Assembly: GCA_013433145.1 (NCBI GenBank)
Contig: CM024169.1
Span: 2,480,001-2,544,000, forward strand
DNA length: 64,000 bases
Direction: 5' to 3'
Source of the DNA: Ascaris suum
Taxonomy: Eukaryota; Nematoda; Chromadorea; Rhabditida; Ascarididae
Shown here: positions 17,076-29,762 of the stretch, piece after piece
Layout: every line of letters starts with the position of its first letter
Numbering within the stretch: position 1 is the stretch's first letter
Translations under genes and position numbers: made by a program
Notes under the pieces: model-generated
Seen by the model: only the letters and a program-made list of their open reading frames with translations
The model's database searches: none
What the model was told of the DNA's origin: nothing

Positions 17076-20000
17076 TTATTTAATATCTTTGTAAGCACAA
17101 ATCCCCATAATCATGGGCATGAGATTTTCATCTATGAAATGAGATTTTTCTGGAAGATATTTTGATAAGTCTACTAAAATCCAACGAATAGGGTAATAGA
17201 AACCGTTTGCATTCATTTGTAATAGCAATGGGAATGACACAATGAGTAGAAAGACTTCATGTTGAGGAATCAATCAACTGATTATCGAGGAAAATTTGGA
17301 TGGCACTAGCTGCTTTTCGGATGCGAAAAAAAAAGTAATGATGACGGGAGCAAGGATGAGAGGAGGGCAGTCATGCTGGTTTAGAGCTAAGTGAAGTTTC
17401 GCCGATGTTGGTGAGAGTAAAGCAAACTCGAACGTGAAAGGACCAGCAAGAAGCATATTAGCAGTAGTGGGTAATAAAACGAATAGAATTCATCTTACAT
17501 TTTTCAACTTCTTGACAATCATTTCTTTTCATTTTTGCCTTAAATTTCTTTGGCGCATTTCCTGAGTAAATCGTTACCTCCAAAAGCAGAAAGTAAAGAA
17601 GGAAGGCAAAGACGTTCAAAGAACTATTCGCGTCAATTCGCACTCACCTCTCGTCGAATTCTTCCAGGTCACTGTGCAGATGTTTTGAGGAACTACGGTC
17701 AAGCGGGAAATTGGCCGAGATGATCCCACAGTTAACTGCAAAAGTTGACGCATACCATGGGCATTAGGAGAAAATGTGCGCAGTGGGCACAGGGCACTTG
17801 TCCATCTGCTGGTCAATATTCTTATTCAGTTGCGTTGGTGCGGAAATATGCAATATCATGAAAGATGTTGACGCCTAGACGCTTCTTATCTTCTGCTTTA
17901 AGATTCTCAACTCTATGACGCTTCTTATCTTCTGCTTTAAGATTCTCAACTCTATGTGCCATTTCATGAAGAGCTGTGGGAGACGGTACCATGTTTTATA
18001 TAATCAAATAGCTGTAAATAAACAAATATATACCCACCATACCGCCTTTCTCCCCTTCCCCTCCACCTGCATGACAGCAGCACCGTTTCATCCATAAAAG
18101 CCGAACACACTAGCGCCAACCACCTATATTATCTCTTGCAGAGTAAAGTTCGTTACAACTATATTTTACTGCTTCAGTAGCTCGACAATTTCAAAAAATT
18201 GTGCAAAACTGTCGAGAATTACAAGAGGTATTTCACATGGATGATGAAACGTTAGTGAAATTTATATTGAAATGGTCGAAACGTTGTATTTAACTCGATC
18301 ATCTTTCAATGAAACTCGTTGTGCTCGAGTTCCTCATTCATTTCATGCTGCGTTTCATTCTGAATCGTTAGAAATTTTTAATAATTCGCCTGTCTTTGAA
18401 TAAACGAATTTGCATAATATAACCCTAGAAACATGGCCACTAAGCAGCACCGAACGTCAATACTGCATAAAAATTACAGCATTTGATTTCCTTCGCACCC
18501 AAGTTGTCTGGAGGGACAAACGGGAGAGGGGAAAGCAATATATAACCTCTAATGAAAATGATGAATCGCACCTTTGCGTTTTTCTGGATCCGAAGAATAT
18601 ATCTTGTCTTGAATAGCCAAATTTCTGCTTGTGTTTACACCAGGTGAGCAGGCCGTTTGTGAGTCTCTGTGGACACTTTCCGATTGTCTTTGTGATTTCC
18701 TTCTCGATCGAGGAGGTGAGCGCTCAGGAGTCAGTGGGTCAACACGAGGAGATGCTCCACGTGGAGGAGAGTGTCCATTTGGTGATCTCGCAGTTCTTGT
18801 TGCGCTGCGCAATAGTGGTGGAGAGTCCTTAGATGTGGACTTCATCGCTAAACATAGTTCGCAAGGTTGTGCTTCTGAAAGGAGCAAAAAAAGTACACCT
18901 GATTACTTACTTCTTCCGAAACATTACTAGGAAGTTTGTCACTTTCAAAATGCAACAAAAAACGCAATCATCCTAAAATAGAGATTTGCGATATATTCAG
19001 TTATCACACAGCACCACCTGCAAGAATTGTGAATCCACTGCGATACTCTTTCAATTTTCTATTGCAAAATTTGCAACAACTAAACGTGGTTATTTTCAAC
19101 TTTTTCTATGCAAACATACAGTGTACTATATTCTTAACTTTCATGAATTTGTAGTCTGCATAGTAGAAAACTTAATGCAAGACGATTAATATGCAATCTT
19201 CGCTAAATTGAAACTAAATTTCACTTCGGCCAATTGCGCTATAAATGGAGTGGAAAATCATCATTTGTGCAATGCGCATGTACAAATGAATGAGTAATGG
19301 AACAGCGAATTTGCTAGAGGATTCGTATTTTAATTGCACTAAATTTCCAAGCACTCGGTCAGTTCGAATATCATTGCGGATGAGATCGAATATTCATTTG
19401 AAACCTTTGTAGCTTTTTCATGGCGCTCCGTAGTGATGATTCCCTATATTTCATAGAGCTCATGATCATAATAGTTGTGTCGGCTTTATAGAGCTACTTC
19501 GGGACAAACTTTGACAGTTGCTGGTCACCGTTCACAGCCTTATACAAGAGCCTAGACAAGGTTGCATTTCATAGTCATTTAAGGCTTCGCCTCATACTTT
19601 CATATGCCGTCTATATCCTCGCTGCTACTAAAAAATAAATTTGGCGAATGTATTCACTCATAATTCAATGAATATACATGATTTGCAATCAAATGGTTTG
19701 TCAACGGGATTAGATATGTTTTGCGTTGTAAAGTTATACAACGTGGGCGAAGTTTAATCAATTTGCAATGGGCACGCGTTTTATTGACGTTTTCTATTTC
19801 AAACCTTTGTTAATGTGCAGAACTCCACTGAAATGGCAAGAAAAATGTCTTGAATTCATAAAATACACTGATAGAGCAACCCCATGTAATTAATGATGTT
19901 CCACTTGATGTTGCGATGAATTTTAATTACATTCTCCTCACAGAGTCTTTGTGTTTGCTAACGGTGAGATTGGGCCGGAAGCAAATCATTATACTGGATC

Positions 20001-21296
20001 GCCGAGGATTGCACCTTTGGAGTAGTAGGTATGCAGAAAATGCTTAAGCCCTTCAAACAAATCTCAGCACAGCAGAATACGGATGCGGTGAATTTGGTTT
20101 TCGGAGGAAACAGACGAGAAGACAGGCAACAGCTTGAAAATAGCGATCCCTCGGGCCTCAAAATGCTGTATTTAGCGCGACGATCAGAATTTTTGAACCT
20201 CAGAGGGTCCCGCATCAAATTCTGATTTAAACCCAATGTTTTTGCTTGCCTGATCCTGGAGAAATCGTGCAAAAGGATCGTCTCGATTTGGCTGTCATAT
20301 ACGTTGGCGATTTCGCCGTATAATCACCTGGAGACTTTCCCGTGACGTAATCAATTGGAAGAGACGCAGCTGAGCTGAAATTCCTGCAACAATTATTTGC
20401 ACAGTAGAAATGTTTCCATTGCTTACTTTTGGCACCACTATTACCACAGCTGAATTCCCTTATTGCAAACCCATTTTTCTTTTCCGCAGCGACTATGCTC
20501 TAGATTGGAGAAACATATTGCATCACATATGTTCCAGTGAATAAGTGAGAATTTTTATGAATCATTCGAATCGCAAACGTTTTTTGGAGCAAAAACGCTG
20601 ACCGCGCCGCATGAACGCATGTTCGACTTCAAGTGAGAACAATAAGAGCGTCCACCTTGTGGCAATGAAATCCCACACAGAAACAATCCTGAATGAAGAA
20701 GGGCACATCGAATAGAACGGAAACTTCCAAAATCTTGTATTGTCACTTAATGTAAACTTTGAAGAGGCGAAAGAGACTTAATCCGAATCAATATTCATTA
20801 TCGCCATCACATTCATTTGTTTGATGCTAAGTTTCATTACAGCCATTTTATAGGTAGATGATAGTATCCGAATCAGACGAGGGATCGGTCACTATGAATG
20901 AACCCAGTGCAATAAGAGTGCAAACGTACTTGGCTGAGCGCGTCAACTGTCGCGTTTGCACTTGAGAACGTCACTTTTGCAATAGCACATTTCTGATTCC
21001 AGACCTTTCCGAAGAAAGTTTTTGTGCAAGCTGTATGCAGATTTAGCAGTTTTTTCACATTCGCTTGCAAGTTTACCATATAGCGTTCACTAATCAAGAA
21101 GAGAGTTTAAAATGGCCACAATTCGTGAAAAGATAGAGCCTAAATTTGCTTGTCGCCATAAAGACGATATTAATAAAGCCGAATACCGTTGGTGTTTGCT
21201 ACTCGATGACGCATGTGACGGATCCATAGTCGTTTTGTTGCTAGTATACGATCGCGAGTCGCTCAGCGAAAACAGATTCTCCTGAAGAGATTTCAT
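17076..21296 (-). CDS. unrecognised 349-residue protein, eleven exons
   Basis: The exons sum to 1050 nt with every junction in phase: 21296-21187 (ATG), 21089-20930, 20688-20656 (33 nt), 20499-20427, 20374-20328, 20255-20199, 20165-20081, 18874-18639, 17735-17648, 17561-17499 and 17173-17076 (TAA). The start follows no in-frame upstream ATG, and residues 1-36 are Ser-rich. Residues 38-200 look helical (NLQANVKKLLNLHTACTKTF; then FEARGIAIFKLLPVF) and could be a BAR-like coiled coil. That is only a resemblance in pattern. The exon at 18874 encodes a basic Ser/Pro linker with SPPR and TARSP motifs. The intron between exons 6 and 7 would be only 33 nt, with two in-frame stops inside. No family was recognised. 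Confidence 0.6.
17878..17955. repeat. tandem duplication, 39 bp x 2
   Basis: Two exact adjacent copies of a 39-bp unit beginning GACGCTTCTTATC, at 17878-17916 and 17917-17955. They lie in the intron between the exons at 18639 and 17735 of the minus-strand gene. Perfect identity implies a recent duplication or an assembly artefact. Confidence 0.95.
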
Positions 21297-21348
21297 AGCG
21301 GAAAGTAGCAAACAATATACGATTTTATACTAAGCCGCGTGAAGATGA

Positions 21349-21367
21349 GGGGGGGGGGGGGGGGGGG
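21349..21367. repeat. G19 homopolymer
   Basis: Nineteen consecutive G, about 50 bp upstream of the ATG at 21296 of the minus-strand gene. On the transcript strand it is a poly-C run in the promoter or 5' flank. Confidence 0.95.
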
Positions 21368-22733
21368 TGATGCTATTATGTCTAAAATATGCGTACAATG
21401 CTATGCCATTGCGAAGAAATAATACAGTCATCCTTGAATGCCTTAGAGCAAGATCAATCGATCCACCTTATTACCAATCACACTATCAGTGAAAGTTCTC
21501 AGAGAATTTTTCGAAAATTTCATCATCTTCATAGCTTCTCACATAAATATGCACCGAATATAACAAGAAACGCCGCCCTCATAGCCTCTATTCTTGATGT
21601 TCAATATAGGAAGCAATTATCAAACTGTTCTAATGCAAATATCGCGAGACATTAAGAAAAATTCAAGTAAATAACGCAAAATTCGAGAGAACATTCCAAA
21701 ATGGTATGCGAATTCGAGAAAATTTTAGGCAATGGAGAATATGCAAAACGAAGGGAAATTGCAAAAACTTGCGGATTGAAATGCAATTCATTTAGAGTTT
21801 AGGTAAGTGCCACACAAATTTACGAAAACAATTGATTGTGTCATTAGACAGCCGATATCGTTTAATGCGGAAATTTTTTTTTTTTTGCAGTAAAAATATA
21901 AAGATGGCCATTCTAGCCGATATCAGCTATATGCGATGATTTGGCTAATCATACAAAACGGTTTTTTTTTGCCCCACGCTTTCATTATTCCTACATTTCT
22001 ATTCTATCAATGGAACAACCTTTCTCTTTCATACAGCTTCAGGGATTCCCCGAAATGTTTACTATTGGCGAGCTTTATTTTACATACACAGCGAGATATT
22101 TCCATTTATAAAACACGCCGAGAATAATCTAAGAAAAACTCATGTCAATTGCAAAGCAAGCTGGAACAACGTATGTAACTGTACATTCCGAACTTATCGT
22201 TGAAAACATGATTAGCCAATCGATTATTTAACAAAGCTGTTATGTGTGTTCTTTGTTATATGATTTGCAAAATGTCAACGATTTTCGAGGTATTCGTAAT
22301 ACGCTTTTTGGAAGTTATTATAATGCTCCAGCTAGAGGCAGGTCATAGAATAACTCGAAGTCACGTATGATAACATTTTAATCTTTTGCATCTTTTATAT
22401 ATTTCTATGCGATTGAACATTTAAATCTCTATATGATGAAGATCTGAGGAATTTCTTTAAATTTATCTTTCAGTTGAATAATGTTTAGTATGAATCGAGA
22501 TAAAATCTAGAAGAATGTCATAAGAGCTCGGGACCATAATCTCGCATATGATAGCAGCTATCTTAAAATCCCGCGTACTATATCTATCCTATACCAATGG
22601 CTTTGAAAATTTTTCAAACATTGATTTTGATTCTTATATTATATAGAAGAAGATGCTCGTTTAATTTCATAGAACTATCAACTAATCGACGCTTTAAATG
22701 ACGAGTATTTTACTTTTTAACTCTTTAAAAAGC

Positions 22734-22764
<31 letters not shown>

Positions 22765-23382
22765 TTTTTCTTCATTTTATTTTTTTTCAATATTTTGTTC
22801 TGATTCTTACAGCTTTATTTTACAGCTACACTACTATAGTTAACGTCTTTTTTGATTTTCGTATATAACGGATCAATTCTTCATTTTTAATTCATTTAGA
22901 ACTGTTTCTATAACCTTATAACGTACTTTCACTGTTTTTTTTTTGGATTTTGTTTTCTTTTCGGTTTTTCTTAATCTTTATTCTTAATTTTCTTAACGAC
23001 AGTTCGTACTGTAACTCCTTAATTAAAAAGTTCGTTATCTTTTACAGACAACTTTTTGCAGATTCTCTACATAGATATTAGTGCCGCTCTTTACTAAATC
23101 TCTGCTCCTACCGGCATTATTTCCTAGTAAATCACAACATGACAACCTTGCTAAACGGAAATCATTACTAACTAATTAATCGTACGGCTAAATTTTTTTC
23201 CTCTACAGGAATGACATGATATATGTTTTAGCAAGAGCGACCTGTAGTATCGATACATGGCATATTTGAGGCAATAGAAGACGGGCCGAATAGTTTTACC
23301 AGATACAAAAGTGGTACTGCATTGAAAAGAACTAAAGGCAAAAGAGCTAAAGGCATTATATGAGAAAAAGAAGTTCGCTTAC
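21368..23382. other. AT-rich interval without a supported gene
   Basis: The stretch 22.4-23.1 kb is strongly T-rich on the plus strand. It contains a (TTTA)n tract at about 22736-22762. A minus-strand block near 23320-23180 between a TTTTCAATGCAG acceptor and a GTCGCT end is open in two frames and may be an exon following 23383. The evidence is too thin to call it. Confidence 0.35.
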
Positions 23383-23532
23383 GGTAGGTTTTTCAGCTGG
23401 TGCCACTTTAATGTGCCTTTGCACCGAAATGACGTTCTCGCCTATGCGTATATGCTCGTCGCATTTGCATGGAGATGTTCTTGTGTCACTACGTGGTGAA
23501 TGATGCACCTCACGCTTGAAGGGAAATAGTTC
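23383..23532 (-). CDS. isolated coding exon, unrecognised gene
   Basis: Exactly 50 codons between an ATTATTTATAG acceptor and an ACC|GTAAGC donor, open only in this frame. The peptide is soluble and mixed in charge (for example ENVISVQRHIKVAPAEKP), with a CKC motif. It is probably a 3' exon of the minus-strand gene whose other exons lie at 26.7-35 kb, but the exon joining them was not identified. A partial candidate at 24664-24885 (minus) ends in a TAG and may be a competing terminal exon. Confidence 0.5.
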
Positions 23533-26500
23533 CTATAAATAATCGTGCCCAGCAAATGATTTCTCATCCGATTAATGATAAGGTAGGCGCAATGAAGCGA
23601 AATTTGGACATGTCAGAAATGATGAAAGGTCGATTCAGACAATTACGCCTAATCATGACGTCTAATTTTAATAAGAAAGCGGAAATTCGCATTTATTGCA
23701 ACTGTAGAAAGTTTGGAGTTATACTTGCAAATAACAAGAAGTCAGAGAGTAATTAATTGTAATAACGAAAACGAACCGTGAAATGCGTGTTATAGATCTC
23801 CGAAATAGGATATTTATAAGCACCTTACAAGAATGCTACTCTCTTTAAAGTGGAGAAATTTTTTTTTAATGTAAAAGTAAAGGAAGCGAAAATATTGTGC
23901 ACTTATGCTTATCTCAAAGCATACAATCGTCATTCATTACTCTCAAAAGAGAGTCATCGTTTCTGCAATCCCGTAATGATAGAACAGTTTTGCGACGTTG
24001 CGAATAGAATCGGCAGAGTAATTGATAAGTGGGAAAAAGCGTATTATTGATTGCGTTTATATCAGATATTAAAAACAACGATTTTAATCCATCTCAAACG
24101 TTCATAGTATAGAAGATAACGTTATTCAAATGAAAACACAACGATCTATGTATTGGAAGAAAAGTGAAATAATAAGCCAACTCATAAGCTCCTCGAAATG
24201 CAATGCACTTTCGCCGCAGATTCACAAGAGTGGAACTAATCACATAAAGGAATTTGCAATGATATTCTGCATGCATATAGTTGGTTGGATGGGGAACTAT
24301 TAAGGATACCCAAGTGACGAATAGATGAACAGTGAAAGTTCTGGAAGGATTCATTGCTGCTGTATTTGTATTCATGTTTGCTAAAAGTAGCTTTGTGATT
24401 CATTTTTGACCATTTCATTGATATTCAGAAGACTTCATTCAATGTACGAGTCTACGTCAGTCGCTATACTGGACACACTAGTTGCCACTGTTCACGCTTT
24501 GTGGCTATTTTCGCAAAAAGCTATAAGGAATATGCCTCTATCCCACTTCCCCTATACCATTATCCTTCAGCGAGATCACTGTTTCTCCTGTACGAGGAAC
24601 TGAATAAATAATTAAATACATGGGCACACCTCTCCACAAAATTTTTGCTACCAGACGATTTTTCTAGGACCATTTTTTAAATTGAAGTTCGTAAAACTCC
24701 TTCCACATTCTTGTGCTTATTCTGCGCCTAATCGCGACTTCATCTTCGAATGCTCGAAACAAGGCGGCATTGGAATGGGGTTGGACACTTGGCCACGAAG
24801 AGCAGGTGAAGTTTCGGCCACGCGGCCACCTTCCACGATTGATGCACATGTTCGATTTGATTCCAACCATATTCTTCTCTACCAACTATCATAAAGTTTT
24901 TGAAACGAGTTTGATGAAAGCACCATTGTTTGACCATTCCTTCAAGACTAAAGTATTCAACACTGCAGAATATCTTAGTGATTATTTATATTGTTGATAA
25001 TAGTGCATATGAGATCGCAAAAGTGCCCATGTAAGATCGACAGAAAGATAGTGGCAGAAGTGGAAGAGAAACGTTGAAAGTTGCATACTTCTTGAGGTTC
25101 ATGTTTACTTCCATCAGCACGCAATTCGATGTACTCTTCAATTGTATATTCGCCGTTTCTGCATGCATTGATTTTCTGCTTTGATTTTACTTGAAGGAGA
25201 CCATGTAGATTGAAGATTTTTCGTTTGTCGACAGCACTATCTGACTTGATGTCAAGTTTCGAAAGTTGTTTTCCTTCAACAAGTCCATAATTATTGAAAG
25301 CGAATTATCAAATGCGTTTGCAACACGACAAGGTAAACGTTCCTTGATTTCTTTATACATATCGCGTTCTACCGGCGAACTTATGCTCCAATTCTCATTA
25401 AAAGATTAGTGCTTCCCATTGTTCTAAATAAATGCCACACTAGGTACCACATATTTCAGCTATTCTTTCCTTTGCATCCACCAAACACTATGTGATCCGA
25501 TAAAATCTGAATGAGATACAGACATTGGCGTTGCCTCATTCATTAAATTAAATCCTTTAAAAATATTACTGCATATGTCGTCAGTGACACAAACAGCTTG
25601 AAGAGCTTTCGTATGAAAGATTTTTTTGCATTCCGAAACACTTTTTGTTCGCTGTCGATTTTCCGTTTAACATAGGAGGACTATAAACGGTGATGAAAGG
25701 TCCCGACTAAAATCCGTGATTGGAATCGATTTCCTGCTAACAATTTCAGCATTTACGCTAAAAAGGAAGTTTCTCATCTTTTGTATTTGCTTTCAGGACT
25801 TCAAGGAATCCAATATACGTATAGTGCAGGAGTTCATGAACAACACAAAAGCGTCAGGGAATTTGCAATGATACATTCTACTATGTAATGAGCGACTTCA
25901 TTCAAAACAGTAGAAACAAAGGGAAGTGCACAAGTTATTATGCATGGTTCATCCTGTAAAGCAGTATCATAGTTTTCTTCTCATCTTGGGATTAACAGTA
26001 TATGTTTATGTTTTTATAGCAACTGGACAGCTGCAATGGTGAAAATTCGTGGATGTAGAAGAAATACGCGTCGTGCTTGGCCTCACCACTGTAAGGATAT
26101 AACGCTGCGCTGATTTCGTCCCTCAATTGCGGCACTGAAACAGCCCCGCAACTCTTTCGAACAATTGCTGCGGTACAAAACTGTGGGGAACCGCTCGTTA
26201 AAAAAACTGGCCAAGCTACGCACTTAATAAGTCGAAGGTCCTAGGCTAGCATAGTAGCGCTGTGATCGCAAGAAAAAGTAACAATTTTTGCAAAGAGAAG
26301 GGAAGCAGTTCAGCCTAGCTGACCCATTGCAAGCGAGCGAATTGTTGGAGGGACACTCCATCATCGATAACCATGCCAATTTAACATAACGGTGGGGTTA
26401 CATCTCATAGCAAATATCAGATATACCCCGTGTGCTAAGGAATAAAATATGTTGATCAACACTATTACTAACACAGCAAATAGTCATATTTCTAAAGCGT

Positions 26501-26729
26501 CAACTCAATCAAATAAGCAATTCGACGAGATATCATAGTTCATAGTTCGCATAAAATTTTACGCTATTTATCAGTTTATCTGCATCAGACAATTGTTTAC
26601 GATAGTTCAAGCACCTGTTTATCGGCATCAGCGTAAGAAAATAACTTATCCACCTATGACCAGGCATTTTCCAAATATTCACTCGTTTAGAAAAATTTTG
26701 TTGAGCAATTTTTCTCTGAATCTGCTTAC

Positions 26730-26855
26730 CTTGAGAGCATCCTCGCGTTTGGAACGTACACATTTCCTCGAATCGTTTCGCCTCACCGTATAATAGTGGT
26801 AACTGCTTGAGAGTCGATGTACGCTCAATAACAATGTAGTTATCACCGACTTTCA
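26730..26855 (-). CDS. coding exon, unrecognised gene
   Basis: A 126-nt exon (phase 1 in and out) between an AAAGCAATCAG acceptor and a CTCAAG|GTAAGC donor. The 41 codons read as a folded domain, with segments such as VGDNYIVIERTSTLKQLPLL and FEEMCTFQTRGC. It is one of a series of minus-strand exons here. I cannot name the domain. Confidence 0.55.
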
Positions 26856-27233
26856 CTGATTGCTTTGAAAGTGGATGTATCCGCCGAGTACCCTTAAGAG
26901 TTCAGGATGGTTGGAGTTTCTTATTTGAAGGTGCATTGAATTTACTGGTCATAAGTGGACATTTCAACGGCGATGAAAAAATCTACCGTTCAATCTTCAC
27001 TTTAGAACCACACTGCCTAAATAACGAATCCGGCTTTTCCTTTCTCAAGGACTACTATGAATGAAGTCATGATAATCCGTTCGAGGATGCCTATATTAAA
27101 TGTTCAGTAAATTGTTCAGTAAGTTGCGCAAACTCGATAAGCAGGAATGATTATTTGAAAAAAAAGGATGGACAGAACAGGGGAAAGGAGGAAAGCGAGG
27201 GGGGAGGGGTGGAAGAGGGCTAGTATTACTTAC

Positions 27234-27303
27234 AGATAGCAATAGTCTAAAGTCACATGCTTCTATTTCAGAGGTGGTGATCGCATTAAACGCGTCAACG
27301 TCA
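27234..27303 (-). CDS. coding exon candidate, unrecognised gene
   Basis: A 70-nt block ending at a strong CTATCT|GTAAGT donor, acceptor GATGCTGTAG. The peptide includes DVDAFNAITTSEIEACDF. Its outgoing phase (0) does not match the exon at 26855 (phase 1 in), so at least one further exon lies between them or a boundary is wrong. Confidence 0.4.
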
Positions 27304-27502
27304 CTACAGCATCATCACATGAAGGCAGTTTTCTGATAGATATTCTGTTGATAATATCATTTCATGTTCGAACAGTCATTTCTGACTGTTTTTGTTGTAA
27401 TGACGAAAAAGATGACTGAAATGTTCATATTTTTTTACGAGCCACCAAGCTGGAAATATCTCCCTGAAGTGATAAGATTTGCTCATCAAAGAATCATCAG
27501 AC

Positions 27503-27827
27503 CTTAGAGCCATGTAGGTGTACCGTTGGTGTCAATTCAATAAGCTTTGCTTCTTTCTTTCTTGAACCACAACCGATCAACTCGACACGATCCTCAATCA
27601 TCACGTCCGCATTCAATTGTCGACATATCTTCCTAGATGTCTCCACTCTGATAGGACCTATAATGATTCGCGCTATTTCTTATCAGATAATCTCCTGGAG
27701 ATGAGTTTATTAAAACTTCGATGTCAATAGGAAAAATGAAGTTTCCATCTTTTATGATCTTTTGGAAATAGAGGATCGGCCTTTCAAAACGTCCTGTTCA
27801 TGTGTGTAAGTTAAATTTTCCAAGCCG
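27503..27827 (-). pseudogene. broken or minutely spliced coding blocks
   Basis: Three consecutive minus-strand blocks read as protein in different frames. The first, from 27827 after a TTCTATTTTAG acceptor, reads GLENLTYTHEQD. The second, from 27758, reads IIKDGNFIFPIDIE and then on through SSPGDYLIRNS. The third, 27657-27503, reads RKICRQLNADVMIEDRVEL and beyond. Blocks one and two can be joined only by an intron of 32 nt; blocks two and three do not join by any GT-AG pair in phase. Either the gene uses extremely short introns or it is decaying by frameshifts. The SSPGDYLIRNS stretch faintly recalls SH2 domains, but the rest does not. Confidence 0.4.
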
Positions 27828-28084
27828 CTAAAATAGAATGAGCTTTTAACTACATTATTCGAAGCTTTGCTTACTGCAGATTTAGAGAGAAACTTTCCAT
27901 CTCATAGTAAATTGCAGATTTCTTATAGCGTTCTCTTATTAGCTGAAATTAGTTGCGGAATGTTATGCTATGCCCACGAAAGCTTTCTTGCAGATACAAT
28001 GCTGTCGTTTGAAATGTTATCTGAGGTTCGACTATAATAGAGTTCCTTCAATGATCGCCAATAATGAGAGAGACGTCGGAATAC

Positions 28085-28278
28085 CTGTGAGATTGCTGAG
28101 TGCTGCAGGTCCTTGATAAGGTATAAGCTTCTCTTGTGTATCATATTCAGCTGTTATCGATTCTGTTACGTCTCGTATCTACAAATCTCGGAGGATTTCT
28201 AAAATGCTGCGAGGCACTGTGTTCAACTCCGACTTTTCGTTCACTTCGATCAAGAAAGTGGAATCGAAATTAGCATCA
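28085..28278 (-). pseudogene. coding-like block with an in-frame stop
   Basis: One minus-strand frame stays protein-like for about 64 codons (DANFDSTFLIEVNEKSEL, later EKLIPYQGPAALSNL) but is crossed by a single TAG near 28192. It ends at a CACAG|GTATTC donor. No GT-AG intron that removes the TAG keeps the frame. It may be an exon pair misread by me or a nonsense-mutated gene. Confidence 0.35.
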
Positions 28279-28421
28279 CTTTAACTGATAAGAAATATAA
28301 AGAGGCTAAAAATTGCTGCTGAAAATGCGATCAAGATCACAATTATCTTTGATGCGAAATCGCATTACTCTTATAAGAAGCCTTCGTGGATAACTCCATT
28401 CTATCTATCATCCTAAATTAC

Positions 28422-28500
28422 CACCTACATCGGAGAGAAATTCCAGCACACTCCAAATATTCATAGTATATTCTTCTTGTCGTATATGTCGAACTTCTCC
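28422..28500 (-). CDS. coding exon candidate ending LEFLSDVG
   Basis: A 79-nt block (phase 0 in, 1 out), acceptor AATGGAACAG, donor GGTG|GTAATT, encoding a peptide with EEYTMNIWSVLEFLSDVG. A second block, 28779-28687, opens with ATG and runs 30 codons (ELTDVNLNEVVQKVGSMQTL) to a TGA. Both belong to the unresolved minus-strand series. Family not recognised. Confidence 0.4.
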
Positions 28501-29762
28501 CTGTTCCATTCATAGTTGGAAATGCGCTACAAATTACTCTATGAAATTTAAGAGCTTAATGAGCTTATCGATAGAGCAAATGAGCAATAACGCAGTGAGT
28601 GATTATTGAGGAAATTAATTCGATGACATCTACGCGTAAGCAATCTGCTTCTGATCCTCTTGTATCGGTTCATGGCATTAAATCATTCAGAGTTCTGCTA
28701 GAGTTTGCATTGAACCAACTTTTTGAACTACTTCATTCAAATTGACGTCCGTTAATTCTCGAGCATTTTTCGTATTCATTCACCGAGCATATTCATATTC
28801 ATAATTACATATTAAACATTATACAATTGAAAGGATCATTTTCTATACGAATGACGATGTATTTTTCCTTGGCGAATATTATATACAGTAGACGTGAATG
28901 CTAATATTGTCGAATTAATTCAATAGCTAATTTATTTACTTTAAAACTGAACACCTCAGGCTTGGACTAATATGATTCGGCGTTTTTGAGTATAATATGG
29001 ATGAATTAGTAAACGATGATAGAGAAATATTATCATCATTAAGTATTTTGCTCGCTTATGTAAGAAATGACTAAGATTTCATAAAAGTTTGACACATTTT
29101 CGGAATGGATGCAAAGTTCAGCGGTTATCACGTCTGATATTTAAATGAAAGCGTGAAGGGCGTTGATTAAACTAAATGCGACCAACGCATACAGTTGACA
29201 ATTTGAATTTAACGGATTTCCCTCTTCTTTCGGCGAAAATAGTCGAAATTTAGTGATTTTGGACGTAATTAGCCAATAATGCAATTTCAGTATAACGATA
29301 AGCTATCGTGAATTGAATGCTATTTTCAACAATTGACTCTGATAATGCAATCGTTTTTATTTCACTCATTCTAACGTTTGCATGGAATGTGCAAATTCAT
29401 CTGAGTCTTTTATGAGGATTATTTCATCGTTTATGAGATATAAGTCTTTTCGAACAGCGTCTTCCATTCTCAATTCAATTGTGCTATTAAACAGTGAAAT
29501 GGCCAGAAAAAATTGTGAAATGGCCAATTATGACCAGAAAAAAATTTAATCTGCAAAGTTGATAATCAATTCATACTGAATTTATTTCATTAGTCAGCTT
29601 TTAGAAGAAGAGAAGAAGTATTGAATTAACTATCTTCGAAATATGAGAGCAATTTTCCAAACAAAAGCATTTCAGAGGAAAATTCCGCCACTAAAAGCGA
29701 AAAGAAAATGCAATCCGATAATTTAACACTACAGTTTTTTGTAGGTTCATTAGAATGCAAAC

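Noticed and set aside
28422..28500. DEG/ENaC channel, because LEFLSDVGGNLG resembles the pre-TM2 LLSDIGGQLGLW motif
   Set aside because: A stop follows at once, no LGLSVLS helix or Cys-rich domain was found nearby, and neighbouring exons do not fit the family.
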